From the NCBI GenBank assembly GCA_017405965.1, contig JAFQZK010000015.1, positions 248,001 through 312,000 on the forward strand: a stretch of 64,000 bases of DNA, in the 5' to 3' direction. Every line of letters starts with the position of its first letter. The stretch's first letter is position 1. Shown here in pieces: positions 1 to 9,509 of this stretch. This DNA comes from Muribaculaceae bacterium (GTDB lineage Bacteria; Bacteroidota; Bacteroidia; Bacteroidales; Muribaculaceae). The position numbers and the translations under genes are program-made. Below the pieces are notes generated by a model. It was not told where the DNA came from. It did not search any database and saw only the letters and a list, made by a program, of their open reading frames with translations.

Positions 1-1461
1 GAAATAGATGAATTCCGATTGACTGCCGGCAAACGTCATCGTCGCCATGATCAAAACAAAGTAAATCGCGTAGCGCACGACGACATGGCGGCCGACGAAA
101 CCGCCGTCCGAGAACTGCAGGGCGTGCTGCTTGTCGCGTTGCAGCCATTCGCACACCAGCATGACACCGATGGCCAGAGCCGTCTTGCTGAAGTCGAGAC
201 CGCCCAAGCGGGCCATGCTCGTCGAGAAGTCCAGCATCGTGCGGCTGCACATGCCCTGCATGTAATGCAATGCATCACTCAACGACTCGGCCCTGAAAAT
301 GATCCAACCGATTACTGCGAGCGCAAAGGTGTAGCACATCTGCCACAGTTCCTTGACTGAGGGCAGCAACCTGCCTCGCGCCACCACGGCATCATGCTTG
401 GTGTTGAAGCCGGCTAAGCGATAGATGGCCAGCAAGGTACCGTGGTAAAGACCCCAGCAGACAAACGTCCAGTTGGCGCCATGCCACAAGCCGCTGACGG
501 CCCACACGATGAAAAGGTTGCGTATCACCTTGCGCATGTTGCAGCGGCTTCCGCCCAGCGGGAAATAAATGTAGTCGCGCAGCCAGGTGGTGAGCGAGAT
601 GTGCCACCGGCGCCAGAACTCGGGGATGCTGCGTGAGAAGTAGGGATAATCGAAGTTGCGCATCAGGCGGATGCCGAACAGGCGTGCACAGCCGATGGCG
701 ATATCGCTGTAACCCGAGAAATCGCAATAGATCTGGAACGTGAACAAGACCGCGCCCACCAGCAGTACGAGACCAGTTTCGTCGGCATAGCCGGCCCAAA
801 TCTTGTTAACTGCAACGGCGCAGTTGTCGGCTATCACCATTTTCTTGAAAAAGCCCCACAGCATCTGCCGCAGGCCGTCGATGGCCTGGCTCTCGTCGAA
901 GCGGCGCGCCCGCTGGAACTGGGGCAGCAAGTTAGTCGCCCGTTCGATGGGGCCAGCCACCAGCTGAGGGAAGAAACTGATGTAGGCAAAGAACTCGATG
1001 ATGCCACGCGTGGGACGCAGGCGGTGCTGGTACACGTCGATGGTGTAGCTCAACGCCTGGAACGTGTAGAAACTGATGCCCACAGGCAAGATGATATCTC
1101 GTGTGACCCAATCCAGATGAATGCCCATGAGACCACCCAACAGTGCATCCAGGTTCTCTACAAAGAAGTTGTAGTACTTGAAGACGCACAGGATGGCCAG
1201 GTTGATGATGATGTTGCCCGCACTCACGGCCTGCTGAGCACGCCGACGGCCCTCGTAACGGGACAGCAGCAAGCCGCTCAGGTAACTGCACAACGAGGTG
1301 AAAGCGATGAGCAGCAGGAAACGCCAGTCCCACCAGCCATAAAAGATATAGCTGGCGACGACCACCAGGCTGTTTTGCCACTCGCGCTTGGACGAGACAA
1401 ACCAGTAGAGTATAAATACGATAGGCAGAAACGCCAGAAATTCAATCGAATTAAAGAGCAT
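1..1461 (-). CDS. MBOAT family membrane O-acyltransferase (partial, C-terminus off the left edge)
   Basis: Reading leftward from the ATG complementary to 1459-1461 gives 487 codons with no stop before the window edge. The N-terminus (MLFNSIEFLAFLPIVF) begins a polytopic membrane protein. Hallmarks of the AlgI/DltB-like MBOAT family are present: FWRRWHISLTTWLRDYIYFP followed by the catalytic-histidine segment GLWHGANWTF near residue 325. The last visible residues (GSQSEFIYF) match the usual C-terminal end of the family, so only a few residues should be missing. These enzymes move acetyl or other acyl groups across the inner membrane onto cell-surface polysaccharides, usually with a partner GDSL/SGNH or AlgX-like protein that may lie beyond the edge. 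The substrate cannot be told from this sequence. Confidence 0.93.
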   Translation of the reverse strand, partial: MLFNSIEFLAFLPIVFILYWFVSSKREWQNSLVVVASYIFYGWWDWRFLLLIAFTSLCSYLSGLLLSRYEGRRRAQQAVSAGNIIINLAILCVFKYYNFFVENLDALLGGLMGIHLDWVTRDIILPVGISFYTFQALSYTIDVYQHRLRPTRGIIEFFAYISFFPQLVAGPIERATNLLPQFQRARRFDESQAIDGLRQMLWGFFKKMVIADNCAVAVNKIWAGYADETGLVLLVGAVLFTFQIYCDFSGYSDIAIGCARLFGIRLMRNFDYPYFSRSIPEFWRRWHISLTTWLRDYIYFPLGGSRCNMRKVIRNLFIVWAVSGLWHGANWTFVCWGLYHGTLLAIYRLAGFNTKHDAVVARGRLLPSVKELWQMCYTFALAVIGWIIFRAESLSDALHYMQGMCSRTMLDFSTSMARLGGLDFSKTALAIGVMLVCEWLQRDKQHALQFSDGGFVGRHVVVRYAIYFVLIMATMTFAGSQSEFIYF

Positions 1462-1593
1462 CCGTTCCTAGTTCTCGACAATAATGAATTGGTTCAACGG
1501 CCGCAAAATTACACAAAATTTGCGCAAGTTGAGTGAAAGAGGCGAAAACATGCTTCACATGCGCTTATTTCTTGCCGTTATACGTGTTAATCT

Positions 1594-1614
1594 TTTAACA
1601 ATATATTTGTTAAA
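1594..1614. promoter_or_regulatory. AT-rich palindrome upstream of moxR, possible operator
   Basis: Two perfect 8-base inverted arms, TTTAACAA (1594-1601) and TTGTTAAA (1607-1614), flank TATAT. Further out, GTTAA (1586-1590) and TTAAC (1615-1619) extend the symmetry after a 3-base bulge. It overlaps TATATTTG (1602-1609), itself a match to TAnnTTTG. The site lies in the 250-base gap between the divergent MBOAT and moxR genes, so it could be an operator for either. The regulator is unknown. Confidence 0.35.
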
Positions 1615-1652
1615 TTAACGTGATTTTCACGTGGGGGTGTTAGGTAAAGATG

Positions 1653-1660
1653 TATTTTTG
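1653..1660 (+). promoter_or_regulatory. Probable Bacteroidales -7 box for the moxR-bat operon
   Basis: TATTTTTG matches TAnnTTTG and lies about 50 bases before the moxR ATG. I see no good TTTG box 19-20 bases upstream, so the -33 element is weak or replaced by an activator site. Confidence 0.5.
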
Positions 1661-1711
1661 CACCTTGTTAATAATAACCAATTGCAAGAATAGAACTAAA
1701 ACTATATTGTT

Positions 1712-2707
<996 letters not shown>

Positions 2708-2709
2708 TA

Positions 2710-2820
2710 TTCAAGTTGCACGGCAACTTGAAGTTTAGAGTTTAGGGTTTAGAGTTTAGAGGGTGTCTAGAGCATCTATAGTGTCTAGAGCATCTAGAAA
2801 CTAAGGACTAAAAACTAAAA
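2710..2820 (+). repeat. Spacer filled by a hairpin and three tandem word arrays (heptad, nonad, heptad)
   Basis: After the moxR stop come a perfect hairpin (TTCAAGTTGC, loop ACG, GCAACTTGAA; 2710-2732), four GTTTAGA-type heptads (2733-2760), four nonads alternating GTGTCTAGA and GCATCTAtA/gA (2763-2798), then ACTAAGG, ACTAAAA, ACTAAAA (2800-2820), the last A being the first base of the DUF58 ATG. The whole 112-base gap is almost pure array. See the finding on 7- and 9-base arrays. Confidence 0.85.
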
Positions 2821-3701
2821 TGGATACTAATGAACTGCTGCGCAAGGTCCGCAAGATTGAAATCAAGACCAAGGGCCTGTCGCAGAACATATTTGCCGGC
2901 GAGTACCACTCGGCCTTCAAGGGCAGGGGTATGACCTTCAGCGAGGTGCGTGAGTACCAGTACGGTGACGACGTGCGCGACATCGACTGGAACGTCACCG
3001 CCCGCTACAACCGCCCTTATGTCAAGGTCTACGAGGAGGAGCGTGAACTCACGGTGATGTTGCTCGTCGATGTGAGCGGCAGCAAGGACTTTGGTGCCGT
3101 GGGTGTCGCCAAGCGCGAGATGATGGCCGAGATTGGTGCCACCATCGCTTTCTCGGCTATCGAGAACAACGACAAGGTGGGCGTCATCTTCTTCAGCGAC
3201 AAGATCGAGAAATTCATCCCGCCCAAGAAGGGCCGCAAGCACATCCTGCTCGTCATCCGCGAGTTGCTTGATTTCCAACCCGAGAACACCGGCACCGACA
3301 TCAATATGGCCTTGGAGTATATGACCAGTGCCTTGAAGAAACGCTGCACCACCTTTGTGGTAAGCGACTTCATCGACGAGCACGATTACAGCAAGTCGTT
3401 GTCCATCGCCAACCACAAGCACGATGTCATCGCCGTGCAGGTTTATGACAAACGTGAGGCTCAACTGCCCGATGTGGGCCTGATGCGTGTTCGTGACGCT
3501 GAGCGCGGCACCATGCGTTGGGTGAACACCGGCAGCAAGCGTGTTCGCGACGCTTACAGCCGCTGGTGGTACCAGCAGCAACAGGTGGTCAACGGAACCC
3601 TGCAGCGTTGCAATGTGGACATGGCCAGCGTGGCGACCGACGAGGATTATGTCACCGCCCTCATGGGCTTGTTCAAGAATCGAGGAGTAAAAGCTCATTG
3701 A
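2820..3701 (+). CDS. DUF58 domain protein with VWA fold
   Basis: The 293-residue protein carries the DUF58 signature (GDDVRDIDWNVTARYNRPY, about 49-67) followed by a von Willebrand A-like domain with a complete MIDAS motif DVSGS (about 84-88). No signal peptide or membrane segment is seen, so it should be cytoplasmic, at the membrane face with MoxR. DUF58 genes next to moxR are the standard partner pair in MoxR-VWA clusters, where the ATPase is thought to remodel or load the VWA protein. The start directly abuts the tandem array that fills the upstream spacer. Confidence 0.9.
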   Translation: MDTNELLRKVRKIEIKTKGLSQNIFAGEYHSAFKGRGMTFSEVREYQYGDDVRDIDWNVTARYNRPYVKVYEEERELTVMLLVDVSGSKDFGAVGVAKREMMAEIGATIAFSAIENNDKVGVIFFSDKIEKFIPPKKGRKHILLVIRELLDFQPENTGTDINMALEYMTSALKKRCTTFVVSDFIDEHDYSKSLSIANHKHDVIAVQVYDKREAQLPDVGLMRVRDAERGTMRWVNTGSKRVRDAYSRWWYQQQQVVNGTLQRCNVDMASVATDEDYVTALMGLFKNRGVKAH

Positions 3702-3705
3702 GCTT

Positions 3706-3726
3706 AGATTAGTGATTACAGATTAG
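3706..3726 (+). repeat. Short heptad array before the third gene of the bat cluster
   Basis: AGATTAG, TGATTAC and AGATTAG lie in exact 7-base register between the DUF58 stop and the next start. Only three units, so it is weak taken alone, but it has the same period and position as the longer arrays nearby. Confidence 0.5.
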
Positions 3727-3731
3727 TGAGA

Positions 3732-4691
3732 ATGATGTCACAACATGTGAGACATATCGTGATGACTGCCGTGGTGCTGCTGACAACAGTAATCGGTGCT
3801 GCAGGCGGCAACGTCACTTTCAAAGCCAAGCTCGACAGCGCCACGCTGCTCATGGGCAAGACCACGGCCTTGCACCTGGAAATCACCCAGGACAAGGACG
3901 CCCGCGGCTTTTTCCCCAATGAGCAGGCCGACACGCTGAATGCGATGGTCGAGATTGCCGAGCGCCCGGCCGCCGACACGACCGACTTGGGTAATAACCG
4001 CATCCAGATCAACCGTGACCTGATTATCCAGAGTTTTGACTCGGGAATGTGGATCATCAAGCCCATCCCCTATGTGGTGAACGGCGACACGGCCTACTGC
4101 AACCAGCTTTCCATCAAGGTGCTGCCGGTTGACGTGAGCCAGATGAAAGACATTCACGACATCAAGCCCGTCGAGGACGTGCCGTTCAACCTGCTGGACT
4201 GGCTGCCCGACTACTGGTGGGCATGGCTGCTGGGACTGTTGCTCATTATCGGCGCCATCTGGGCCTACCGCAAGTACTATAAGAAGGGTGTCAATCCGTT
4301 GAAACCCAGCAAAAAGCGCTTGCCGCCCTATGAGGAGGCGATGATCAACCTGCGCAACCTCAAGGCCGCCCAGCTGTGGCAGCAAGGCCAAGAGAAGGAG
4401 TATTTCACGGGCTTGACCGACATCCTGCGCGTCTATATCGACCGTCGCTTCCATATCAATGCCGTGGAGATGACCTCGTCGCAGATCATCGACACCTTGA
4501 AGAAGAACGAGGAGACCAAGGCTGTGAACGAGCAGCTGGAGATGATTCTCGAGATTGCCGATATCGTGAAGTTTGCCAATGCCCGCCCGCTGGCCGATGA
4601 TAATGAGGTCGCCTATCAGCGTGCCGTGAACTTCGTCGAGGCCACACGTCCCGTTGAACAACCCGAAAAGAAGGAGGAGGTGAAGAAATGA
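3732..4691 (+). CDS. Bat-cluster protein: secreted N-terminal domain, one transmembrane helix, cytoplasmic tail (DUF4381-like)
   Basis: About 319 residues. An N-terminal signal segment (TAVVLLTTVIGAAGG) precedes a beta-rich region resembling the start of BatD (NVTFKAKLDSATLLMGKTT). A strong transmembrane helix follows around residues 155-178 (WWAWLLGLLLIIGAIWAYR), then a basic linker and a helical cytoplasmic domain. The position between the DUF58 gene and batA is where Bacteroidales carry this membrane protein. Its stop overlaps the batA start (ATGA), which implies translational coupling; GGAGGAGG just upstream of batA is a rare good Shine-Dalgarno match. A GTG at 3726 is a possible earlier start; I prefer the ATG pair at 3732/3735. 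Molecular role unknown. Confidence 0.8.
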   Translation: MMSQHVRHIVMTAVVLLTTVIGAAGGNVTFKAKLDSATLLMGKTTALHLEITQDKDARGFFPNEQADTLNAMVEIAERPAADTTDLGNNRIQINRDLIIQSFDSGMWIIKPIPYVVNGDTAYCNQLSIKVLPVDVSQMKDIHDIKPVEDVPFNLLDWLPDYWWAWLLGLLLIIGAIWAYRKYYKKGVNPLKPSKKRLPPYEEAMINLRNLKAAQLWQQGQEKEYFTGLTDILRVYIDRRFHINAVEMTSSQIIDTLKKNEETKAVNEQLEMILEIADIVKFANARPLADDNEVAYQRAVNFVEATRPVEQPEKKEEVKK

Positions 4692-5683
4692 TGAACCTTG
4701 CTCACCCTGGATGGTTGTGGCTGTTGCCCGTGCTGATGATACCGCTCATCATATGGTACATCTATAGCCAGGACAAGAACGAACCCGAGATGAATGTGTC
4801 GTCGACGCGCGCATTCGACGGCATGGGCACGAGCTGGAAAGTATGGCTCAAGCACTTGTCGTTTGCGCTCAAGTTGGCTGCACTGGCATGTCTGATCGTC
4901 ATCCTGTGCCGTCCGCAGACCAAGGACAGCTGGTCCACCAGTGACGTGGAGGGTACCGACATCGTCATCGCCCTTGATGTGTCCACCAGTATGCTCGCCA
5001 AGGACTTCTCTCCTAACCGTTTCGAGAGCGCCAAGAAAGTGGCCACCCAGTTTGTCAGCGGACGCGACCACGATAATATCGGTTTGGTGCTGTTTGCCGG
5101 TGAAAGCTTCACTCAGGTGCCCATGACCATGGACAATGCCACGCTGGTCAACGCCATCGGGCAGACCGAAATCGGTGCGCTCGAGGACGGAACGGCCATC
5201 GGCGACGGTATCGCCACGGCCATTAACCGCATCCGTGACGGTAAAGCCAAGAGCAAGAGCATCATCCTGCTCACCGACGGCTCCAACAACACGGGTGTCG
5301 TGGCTCCCAACACCGCTGCCGACATCGCCCGCAAATTTGGCATCAAGATTTACACCATCGGCGTGGGCAGTAACGGTACTGCCGATTATCCCGTAGCCAT
5401 CGACTATGCCGGCAATATCCAGTACCAGCGCATGCCTGTGGTCATCGACGAGGGTGCCTTGAAGAAGATTGCAGCCACCACGGGCGGCAAGTACTTCCGC
5501 GCCACCTCGGGAAGCGTGCTGCGCAGCATTTTCAAGGAGATTGACCAGTTGGAGAAAACCCACATGGACGTGCAGCGCTTCACCCACACCGAGGACCATT
5601 ACGAGCCCTGGGCGCTGCTGTTGTTGGGACTGCTGCTGTTGAGTCTGCTGCTGGACTACACCTTGTTAAGGCATATTCCTTGA
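4688..5683 (+). CDS. batA: BatA, membrane-anchored VWA domain protein
   Basis: 331 residues. Two N-terminal helices (WLWLLPVLMIPLIIW and the segment near 58-74) precede a VWA domain with MIDAS DVSTS (about 97-101) and LLTDGSNNTG; a C-terminal helix (LLLLGLLLLSLLLDY) closes the protein. This is the BatA/BatB layout: the VWA domain faces the periplasm between membrane anchors. Bat proteins were named for Bacteroides aerotolerance and are proposed to form a periplasmic complex with BatC and BatE. The gene overlaps the preceding one by four bases and is followed by its paralogue batB. Confidence 0.93.
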   Translation: MMNLAHPGWLWLLPVLMIPLIIWYIYSQDKNEPEMNVSSTRAFDGMGTSWKVWLKHLSFALKLAALACLIVILCRPQTKDSWSTSDVEGTDIVIALDVSTSMLAKDFSPNRFESAKKVATQFVSGRDHDNIGLVLFAGESFTQVPMTMDNATLVNAIGQTEIGALEDGTAIGDGIATAINRIRDGKAKSKSIILLTDGSNNTGVVAPNTAADIARKFGIKIYTIGVGSNGTADYPVAIDYAGNIQYQRMPVVIDEGALKKIAATTGGKYFRATSGSVLRSIFKEIDQLEKTHMDVQRFTHTEDHYEPWALLLLGLLLLSLLLDYTLLRHIP

Positions 5684-5696
5684 TGTGCTATGCTCA

Positions 5697-5724
5697 GGTT
5701 AAAGTTTATAGTTTAGAGAATGTA
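5697..5724 (+). repeat. Heptad array between batA and batB
   Basis: GGTTAAA, GTTTATA, GTTTAGA and GAATGTA lie in 7-base register and end six bases before the batB ATG. The GTTTAGA word also occurs at 2733-2760 and 27457-27491. Confidence 0.55.
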
Positions 5725-5729
5725 GAGCT

Positions 5730-6818
5730 ATGATCAATTTTGCTCATCCGCAATATTTCTACCTGCTGTTACTGTTGCCGGCACTGGTGCTGCTGTTCCT
5801 GTGGAACCGCCGCGACCGTCGCAAGCGGCTGCAGCGCTATGGCAAGCGCTCCTCCATCGAGCCGTTGATGCCCGAGGTGTCGCGCTACAAGCCATGGATA
5901 CGTCTTGTGCTTGAATTGCTGTTGTTCACGATGGTGATTGTGGTCCTGGCCCGTCCTCGTGCCGGTTCTAGCAAGACAACGACCCAGGTGCATGGCATCG
6001 AGGTGATGGTCGCCGTTGACGTGTCCAACTCGATGAACGCGTCGAGTACCGACAATCCGCAGGATGTGAGCCGCTTGCAGCGCGCCAAGATGATTCTGCA
6101 GAAACTCATCGACCGCCTCGACAATAACAAGGTGGGTCTTATCGTGTTCGCCGGCAACGCTTATATGCAGATGCCCATGACCAGCGACGCAGCATCGGCC
6201 AAGCTGTTCCTCAACGGCATCAGCACCAATATGGCGCCCACCCAGGGCACCGCCATCGGCGCGGCCATCAATCTGGCCCTCAACGGGTTCTCCCAAAGCA
6301 AGAAATCACAGAAGGCTATCATCATCATTACCGACGGCGAGAACTTTGAGGACGATGCCGTGGGAGCCGCCAGGCAGGCAGCAAAACTAGGTGTCCAGGT
6401 CAATGTCATCGGCGTGGGCTCCACCACGGGTGCTCCCATCCCCATGGACGGTGGCTATCTCACCGACGACAGCGGCAATCCCGTGACCACCTATCTCAAC
6501 GAGAAGATGGCACAGGAGATCGCTCAGGCCGGAAAGGGTGTCTATATCTCAGGTACAGCATCGGATGCCGTATCGACCCTCCAGGAAACGCTTGACAAAC
6601 TTGCCAAGAGCGACCTCGCAGCGGTGACCTACACCCAGCATGACGAGCAGTTCCCCGTGTTTGCCACAATAGCGTTGCTCTTGCTGTTGGCGCTGCTGCT
6701 CTTGCTCGAGCGCAAGAATCCGTGGCTCAAGAAGTATAATTTCTTCACTAAGGAAAAGAAAGAGAACATTGTCAGCAATGAAACAAACAAGGATAAGAAA
6801 GATGACAAGCGCCAATAG
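5730..6818 (+). CDS. batB: BatB, membrane-anchored VWA domain protein
   Basis: 362 residues and clearly paralogous to BatA: the same opening (INFAHPQYFYLL versus MNLAHPGWLWLL), MIDAS DVSNS at about 97-101, IIITDGENFED later in the domain, and a C-terminal hydrophobic helix (FATIALLLLLALLLLLE). Unlike BatA it ends in a long charged cytoplasmic tail rich in Lys, Asp and Asn. The 3' end overlaps the start of batC by tens of bases in another frame, so the two are probably translationally coupled. The protein should span the inner membrane with its VWA domain in the periplasm. Confidence 0.93.
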   Translation: MINFAHPQYFYLLLLLPALVLLFLWNRRDRRKRLQRYGKRSSIEPLMPEVSRYKPWIRLVLELLLFTMVIVVLARPRAGSSKTTTQVHGIEVMVAVDVSNSMNASSTDNPQDVSRLQRAKMILQKLIDRLDNNKVGLIVFAGNAYMQMPMTSDAASAKLFLNGISTNMAPTQGTAIGAAINLALNGFSQSKKSQKAIIIITDGENFEDDAVGAARQAAKLGVQVNVIGVGSTTGAPIPMDGGYLTDDSGNPVTTYLNEKMAQEIAQAGKGVYISGTASDAVSTLQETLDKLAKSDLAAVTYTQHDEQFPVFATIALLLLLALLLLLERKNPWLKKYNFFTKEKKENIVSNETNKDKKDDKRQ

Positions 6819-7653
6819 ACTGTTCATCCTCTTGATTGTTGCCCTCATGTCGTTGAACATGGGGGTAGCGGCTCAGGGCAAGGCTCCTAAGATGACCAAG
6901 CAGGAGCGCGTGTGCCTGCGCAACGGCAACAAGCTGTATGAGAAAAAACGCTATGCCGAGGCCGAAGTTGAATACCGCAAGGCCCTGCAGGCCAATCCCT
7001 CGAGCGAGAAAGCGCAGTTCAATCTCGCTACCGCGCTCATGCGTCAAGGCAGTGTCACTGCCCAGCAGGACGATGACAAGAACCCGATGAAGCAGGCCGA
7101 AGGCCTCCTGGCCAATCTTGCCAAGGGTGCCCAGGACAAGCAGTTGCGCGGCAAGGCCAGCTATGACTTGGGCAATATTGCCTATGGTCGTCAACAATAT
7201 GACCAGGCGGTGGAGTTCTACAAGCAGGCACTGCGTTGCAACCCCGATGACGATCAGGCGCGACACAACCTGCGCCTGGCCCAACTCAAGAAACAGCAGC
7301 AAGATAAGAACAAGGACCAGAACAAGGACAATAAGGATCAGAACAAGGATCAGAACAAAGACCAGAATAAAGATAACAAGGACCAGAACAAGGACCAGAA
7401 TAAGGACCAAAATAAGGATCAACAGGATCAAAACAAGGACAAGCAAGACCAAGACAAACAGAATCAAGATAAGCAGAATCAGGACCAGCAGCAACAAAAG
7501 CAGCAACAGCAACAGGGCGGCATGAGCCAGCAGAATGCCGAACAGGTGCTCAAGGCCATGCAGGACCGCGAGCGTGCCACCCAGCAGCGCATTAATGCCC
7601 AGCAGGCCCAACAGCAGCGCCATGAGCGCCAGCGCACCAATAAGAAGTGGTAA
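6778..7653 (+). CDS. batC: BatC, periplasmic TPR protein with Lys/Asp/Asn/Gln-rich tail
   Basis: About 291 residues from the ATG at 6778; 6802 is the main alternative (MTSANRLFILLIVALM) and has a purine-rich stretch before it. Either start gives a signal peptide ending near GVAAQG. TPR-like helices follow (GNKLYEKKRYAEAEVEYRKA and YDLGNIAYGRQQYDQAVEFY). The last 120 residues are a low-complexity tail of NKDQ, NKDN and QQQ units. BatC is a periplasmic partner of BatA/BatB in the family model. The start lies inside batB, a tight operon link. The tail repeats at DNA level and may vary in length between strains. Confidence 0.88.
   Translation: MKQTRIRKMTSANRLFILLIVALMSLNMGVAAQGKAPKMTKQERVCLRNGNKLYEKKRYAEAEVEYRKALQANPSSEKAQFNLATALMRQGSVTAQQDDDKNPMKQAEGLLANLAKGAQDKQLRGKASYDLGNIAYGRQQYDQAVEFYKQALRCNPDDDQARHNLRLAQLKKQQQDKNKDQNKDNKDQNKDQNKDQNKDNKDQNKDQNKDQNKDQQDQNKDKQDQDKQNQDKQNQDQQQQKQQQQQGGMSQQNAEQVLKAMQDRERATQQRINAQQAQQQRHERQRTNKKW
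7300..7512 (+). repeat. In-frame low-complexity repeat inside batC
   Basis: AACAARGAYCAR-type 12-base units encoding NKDQ, mixed with NKDN, QDQ and polyglutamine, run for about 70 codons. Third-base variation (AAC/AAT, AAG/AAA, GAC/GAT) shows protein-level constraint rather than very recent slippage. Unit length is a multiple of three throughout, so copy changes keep the frame. Confidence 0.8.
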
Positions 7654-7654
7654 G

Positions 7655-7697
7655 GTCTAAAGTCTAAAAATCCAGCGTCTAAGGTCTAAAGAACTAA
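7655..7697 (+). repeat. Heptad array filling the batC-batD spacer
   Basis: GTCTAAA, GTCTAAA, an 8-base break, GTCTAAG, GTCTAAA and GAACTAA run from just after the batC stop to the base before the batD ATG (7698). There is room for nothing else in this gap, so the array is the translation-initiation region of batD. Confidence 0.8.
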
Positions 7698-9509
7698 ATG
7701 AAACGCATCATCAACATAGCAATCCTGCTCTTGACCGTGCTGACGGCTCAGGCGGTATCATTTACCGTCGAGGCTCCACGTCAGGTCATCGAGGGCAACA
7801 AGTTCAACGTCACGTTTGTGCTCAACAACGGCGAGGGCAGCAGTTTCTCGCCCCCCGAGGTGAGCGGTGCCAAACTCATCTATGGCCCCAGCGTGTCGCA
7901 CAGTTACAGCTCGTCGTGGGTCAACGGCAAGTCGAGCAGCAGCTCGAGCGAGGAATACACGATGATTTACAAGGCGACCGCTACCGGCAAATGCCATATC
8001 GGGGCAGCCTCGATTGTGGTCGGCGGTAAACGTATGGCAACCAAGGCTTTCACGATTGAGGTATTGCCGTCGGGCAGCAGTCAGCCCAGCCAGCAGCCGC
8101 AGCGCACGCCTGGTGCCCCCACGCCCTATAGCGACCCCATGACGCAGAGCGCCGACAAGGAGGTGAGCGGCAAGGACTTGTTCGTGCGCATCGAGATGAG
8201 CAAGCCGCGTGTGTATGAGCAGCAGGCTGTGGTGTGCACCATCAAGCTGTACACCAAGTACCAGATTTCGCAATTCATGCCCACCATCCAGCCTTCGTTC
8301 GACGGCTTCCTGATTGAGGAAATCCCCGTTCAGCCCAGTTTGAACAAGGTGGAGACCTTGAATGGCGAGCGTTACATGACCGCCATCCTCAAGCAATGTA
8401 TCCTCTATCCGCAGCAGAGTGGCAACCTCACGATATCATCGGGTAATTACGATGTGAGTGTGGTGCAGTTCGACACGTTCAAGAGCATCTTCGGATCCAT
8501 TTCCAAACCTGTGGAGAAAAGCCTGAAGGTGACCAGCAACAAGGCGACCATCCACATCCTGCCGTTGCCCGAACCCAAACCGGCCTCGTTTACCGGTGCC
8601 GTAGGCAAGTTCAACGTCACGACCGACCTGAAGCCCGCCATGGGCCTCAAGACTTACAGTGCTGCCATCTACCGCTATGTCATCAGCGGTACGGGCAACA
8701 TCAAGTACATCAAGGCGCCGGAAGTCAAATTCCCCGACCAGTTTGATGTCTATGATCCCAAGACCGATGTTCAGGTCAACGATGGTGCCGGCGACATGAG
8801 CGGCAAGGTCGTGATGGACTACACGTTCATTCCGCAATATGCGGGCGAATTCGATATTCCCGCCAGCGAGTTCTCTTACTTTGACCCCGAGACAGGCAAG
8901 TATGAGACGGTTACCGTTCCTGCACGTCATCTGTCCGTGGCCAAGGGCGAGGGTCAGCCCAGCAACCACTACCGCATGAAGAATATGGACATCCGTCCCA
9001 TCAAGAGCGGTGATTTGGGACTGAAGAAGTCCCACGGCTATATCGTGGACGGCTGGACCTACTGGCTGTGGTTCCTGTTGCCGCTGCTGGCACTGGTTGG
9101 GCTGATTGCCTATTACCGCCGCCAGTTGAAAGAGCGTGCCGATGTTCGCCGCATGCGCTCCAAGCGCGCCAGCAAGGTGGCTCAGCGCCGCTTGAAGGCC
9201 GCCCGCGGCTTTGCTGCCCGCAACGACCGCAGCGGTTTCTATGCCGAGATGCTCAATGCCCTGTGGGGATACATGAGCGACAAGTTGTCGATTCCCGTGA
9301 GTGAGTTGAGCAAGGACAACATCAATGCCGAGTTGGAGCAGTATGGCATCAACGAGCAGTTGCGCAAGGAGTCGATGGAGTTGATCGACAAGTGTGAGTT
9401 CGCCCAATATGCCCCCGAATTGGCGTCGGGCGACATGAATGCGGTGCTTGACGAGGCTGCCGGCATCATCGACCGGCTGGAAAGTGTTAAACGAGCAAAT
9501 AGGAGTTAG
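7698..9509 (+). CDS. batD: BatD family membrane protein
   Basis: 603 residues. A signal peptide (AILLLTVLTAQAVSF) is followed by several Ig-like beta domains of the BatD family, with typical phrases such as VEAPRQVIEGNKFNVTF and DLFVRIEMSKPRVYEQQAVV. One transmembrane helix (WFLLPLLALVGLIAYY, about 455-470) precedes a basic cytoplasmic tail with a helical domain. BatD is thought to be the large periplasmic scaffold of the Bat complex, anchored in the inner membrane. The last codons (AGGAGTTAG) are already in the 7-base register of the array that follows, so array growth may have set the C-terminus. Confidence 0.92.
   Translation: MKRIINIAILLLTVLTAQAVSFTVEAPRQVIEGNKFNVTFVLNNGEGSSFSPPEVSGAKLIYGPSVSHSYSSSWVNGKSSSSSSEEYTMIYKATATGKCHIGAASIVVGGKRMATKAFTIEVLPSGSSQPSQQPQRTPGAPTPYSDPMTQSADKEVSGKDLFVRIEMSKPRVYEQQAVVCTIKLYTKYQISQFMPTIQPSFDGFLIEEIPVQPSLNKVETLNGERYMTAILKQCILYPQQSGNLTISSGNYDVSVVQFDTFKSIFGSISKPVEKSLKVTSNKATIHILPLPEPKPASFTGAVGKFNVTTDLKPAMGLKTYSAAIYRYVISGTGNIKYIKAPEVKFPDQFDVYDPKTDVQVNDGAGDMSGKVVMDYTFIPQYAGEFDIPASEFSYFDPETGKYETVTVPARHLSVAKGEGQPSNHYRMKNMDIRPIKSGDLGLKKSHGYIVDGWTYWLWFLLPLLALVGLIAYYRRQLKERADVRRMRSKRASKVAQRRLKAARGFAARNDRSGFYAEMLNALWGYMSDKLSIPVSELSKDNINAELEQYGINEQLRKESMELIDKCEFAQYAPELASGDMNAVLDEAAGIIDRLESVKRANRS

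Noticed and set aside
7300..7512. CRISPR-like repetition
   Set aside because: Units are 12 bases, contiguous, in frame and without spacers; this is a protein low-complexity tail.
6772..7623. Long leucine-rich open frame on the - strand opposite batC
   Set aside because: It is the reverse reading of NKDQ codons (poly Leu/Ile/Val). batC has signal peptide, TPRs and operon position; the reverse frame has none.
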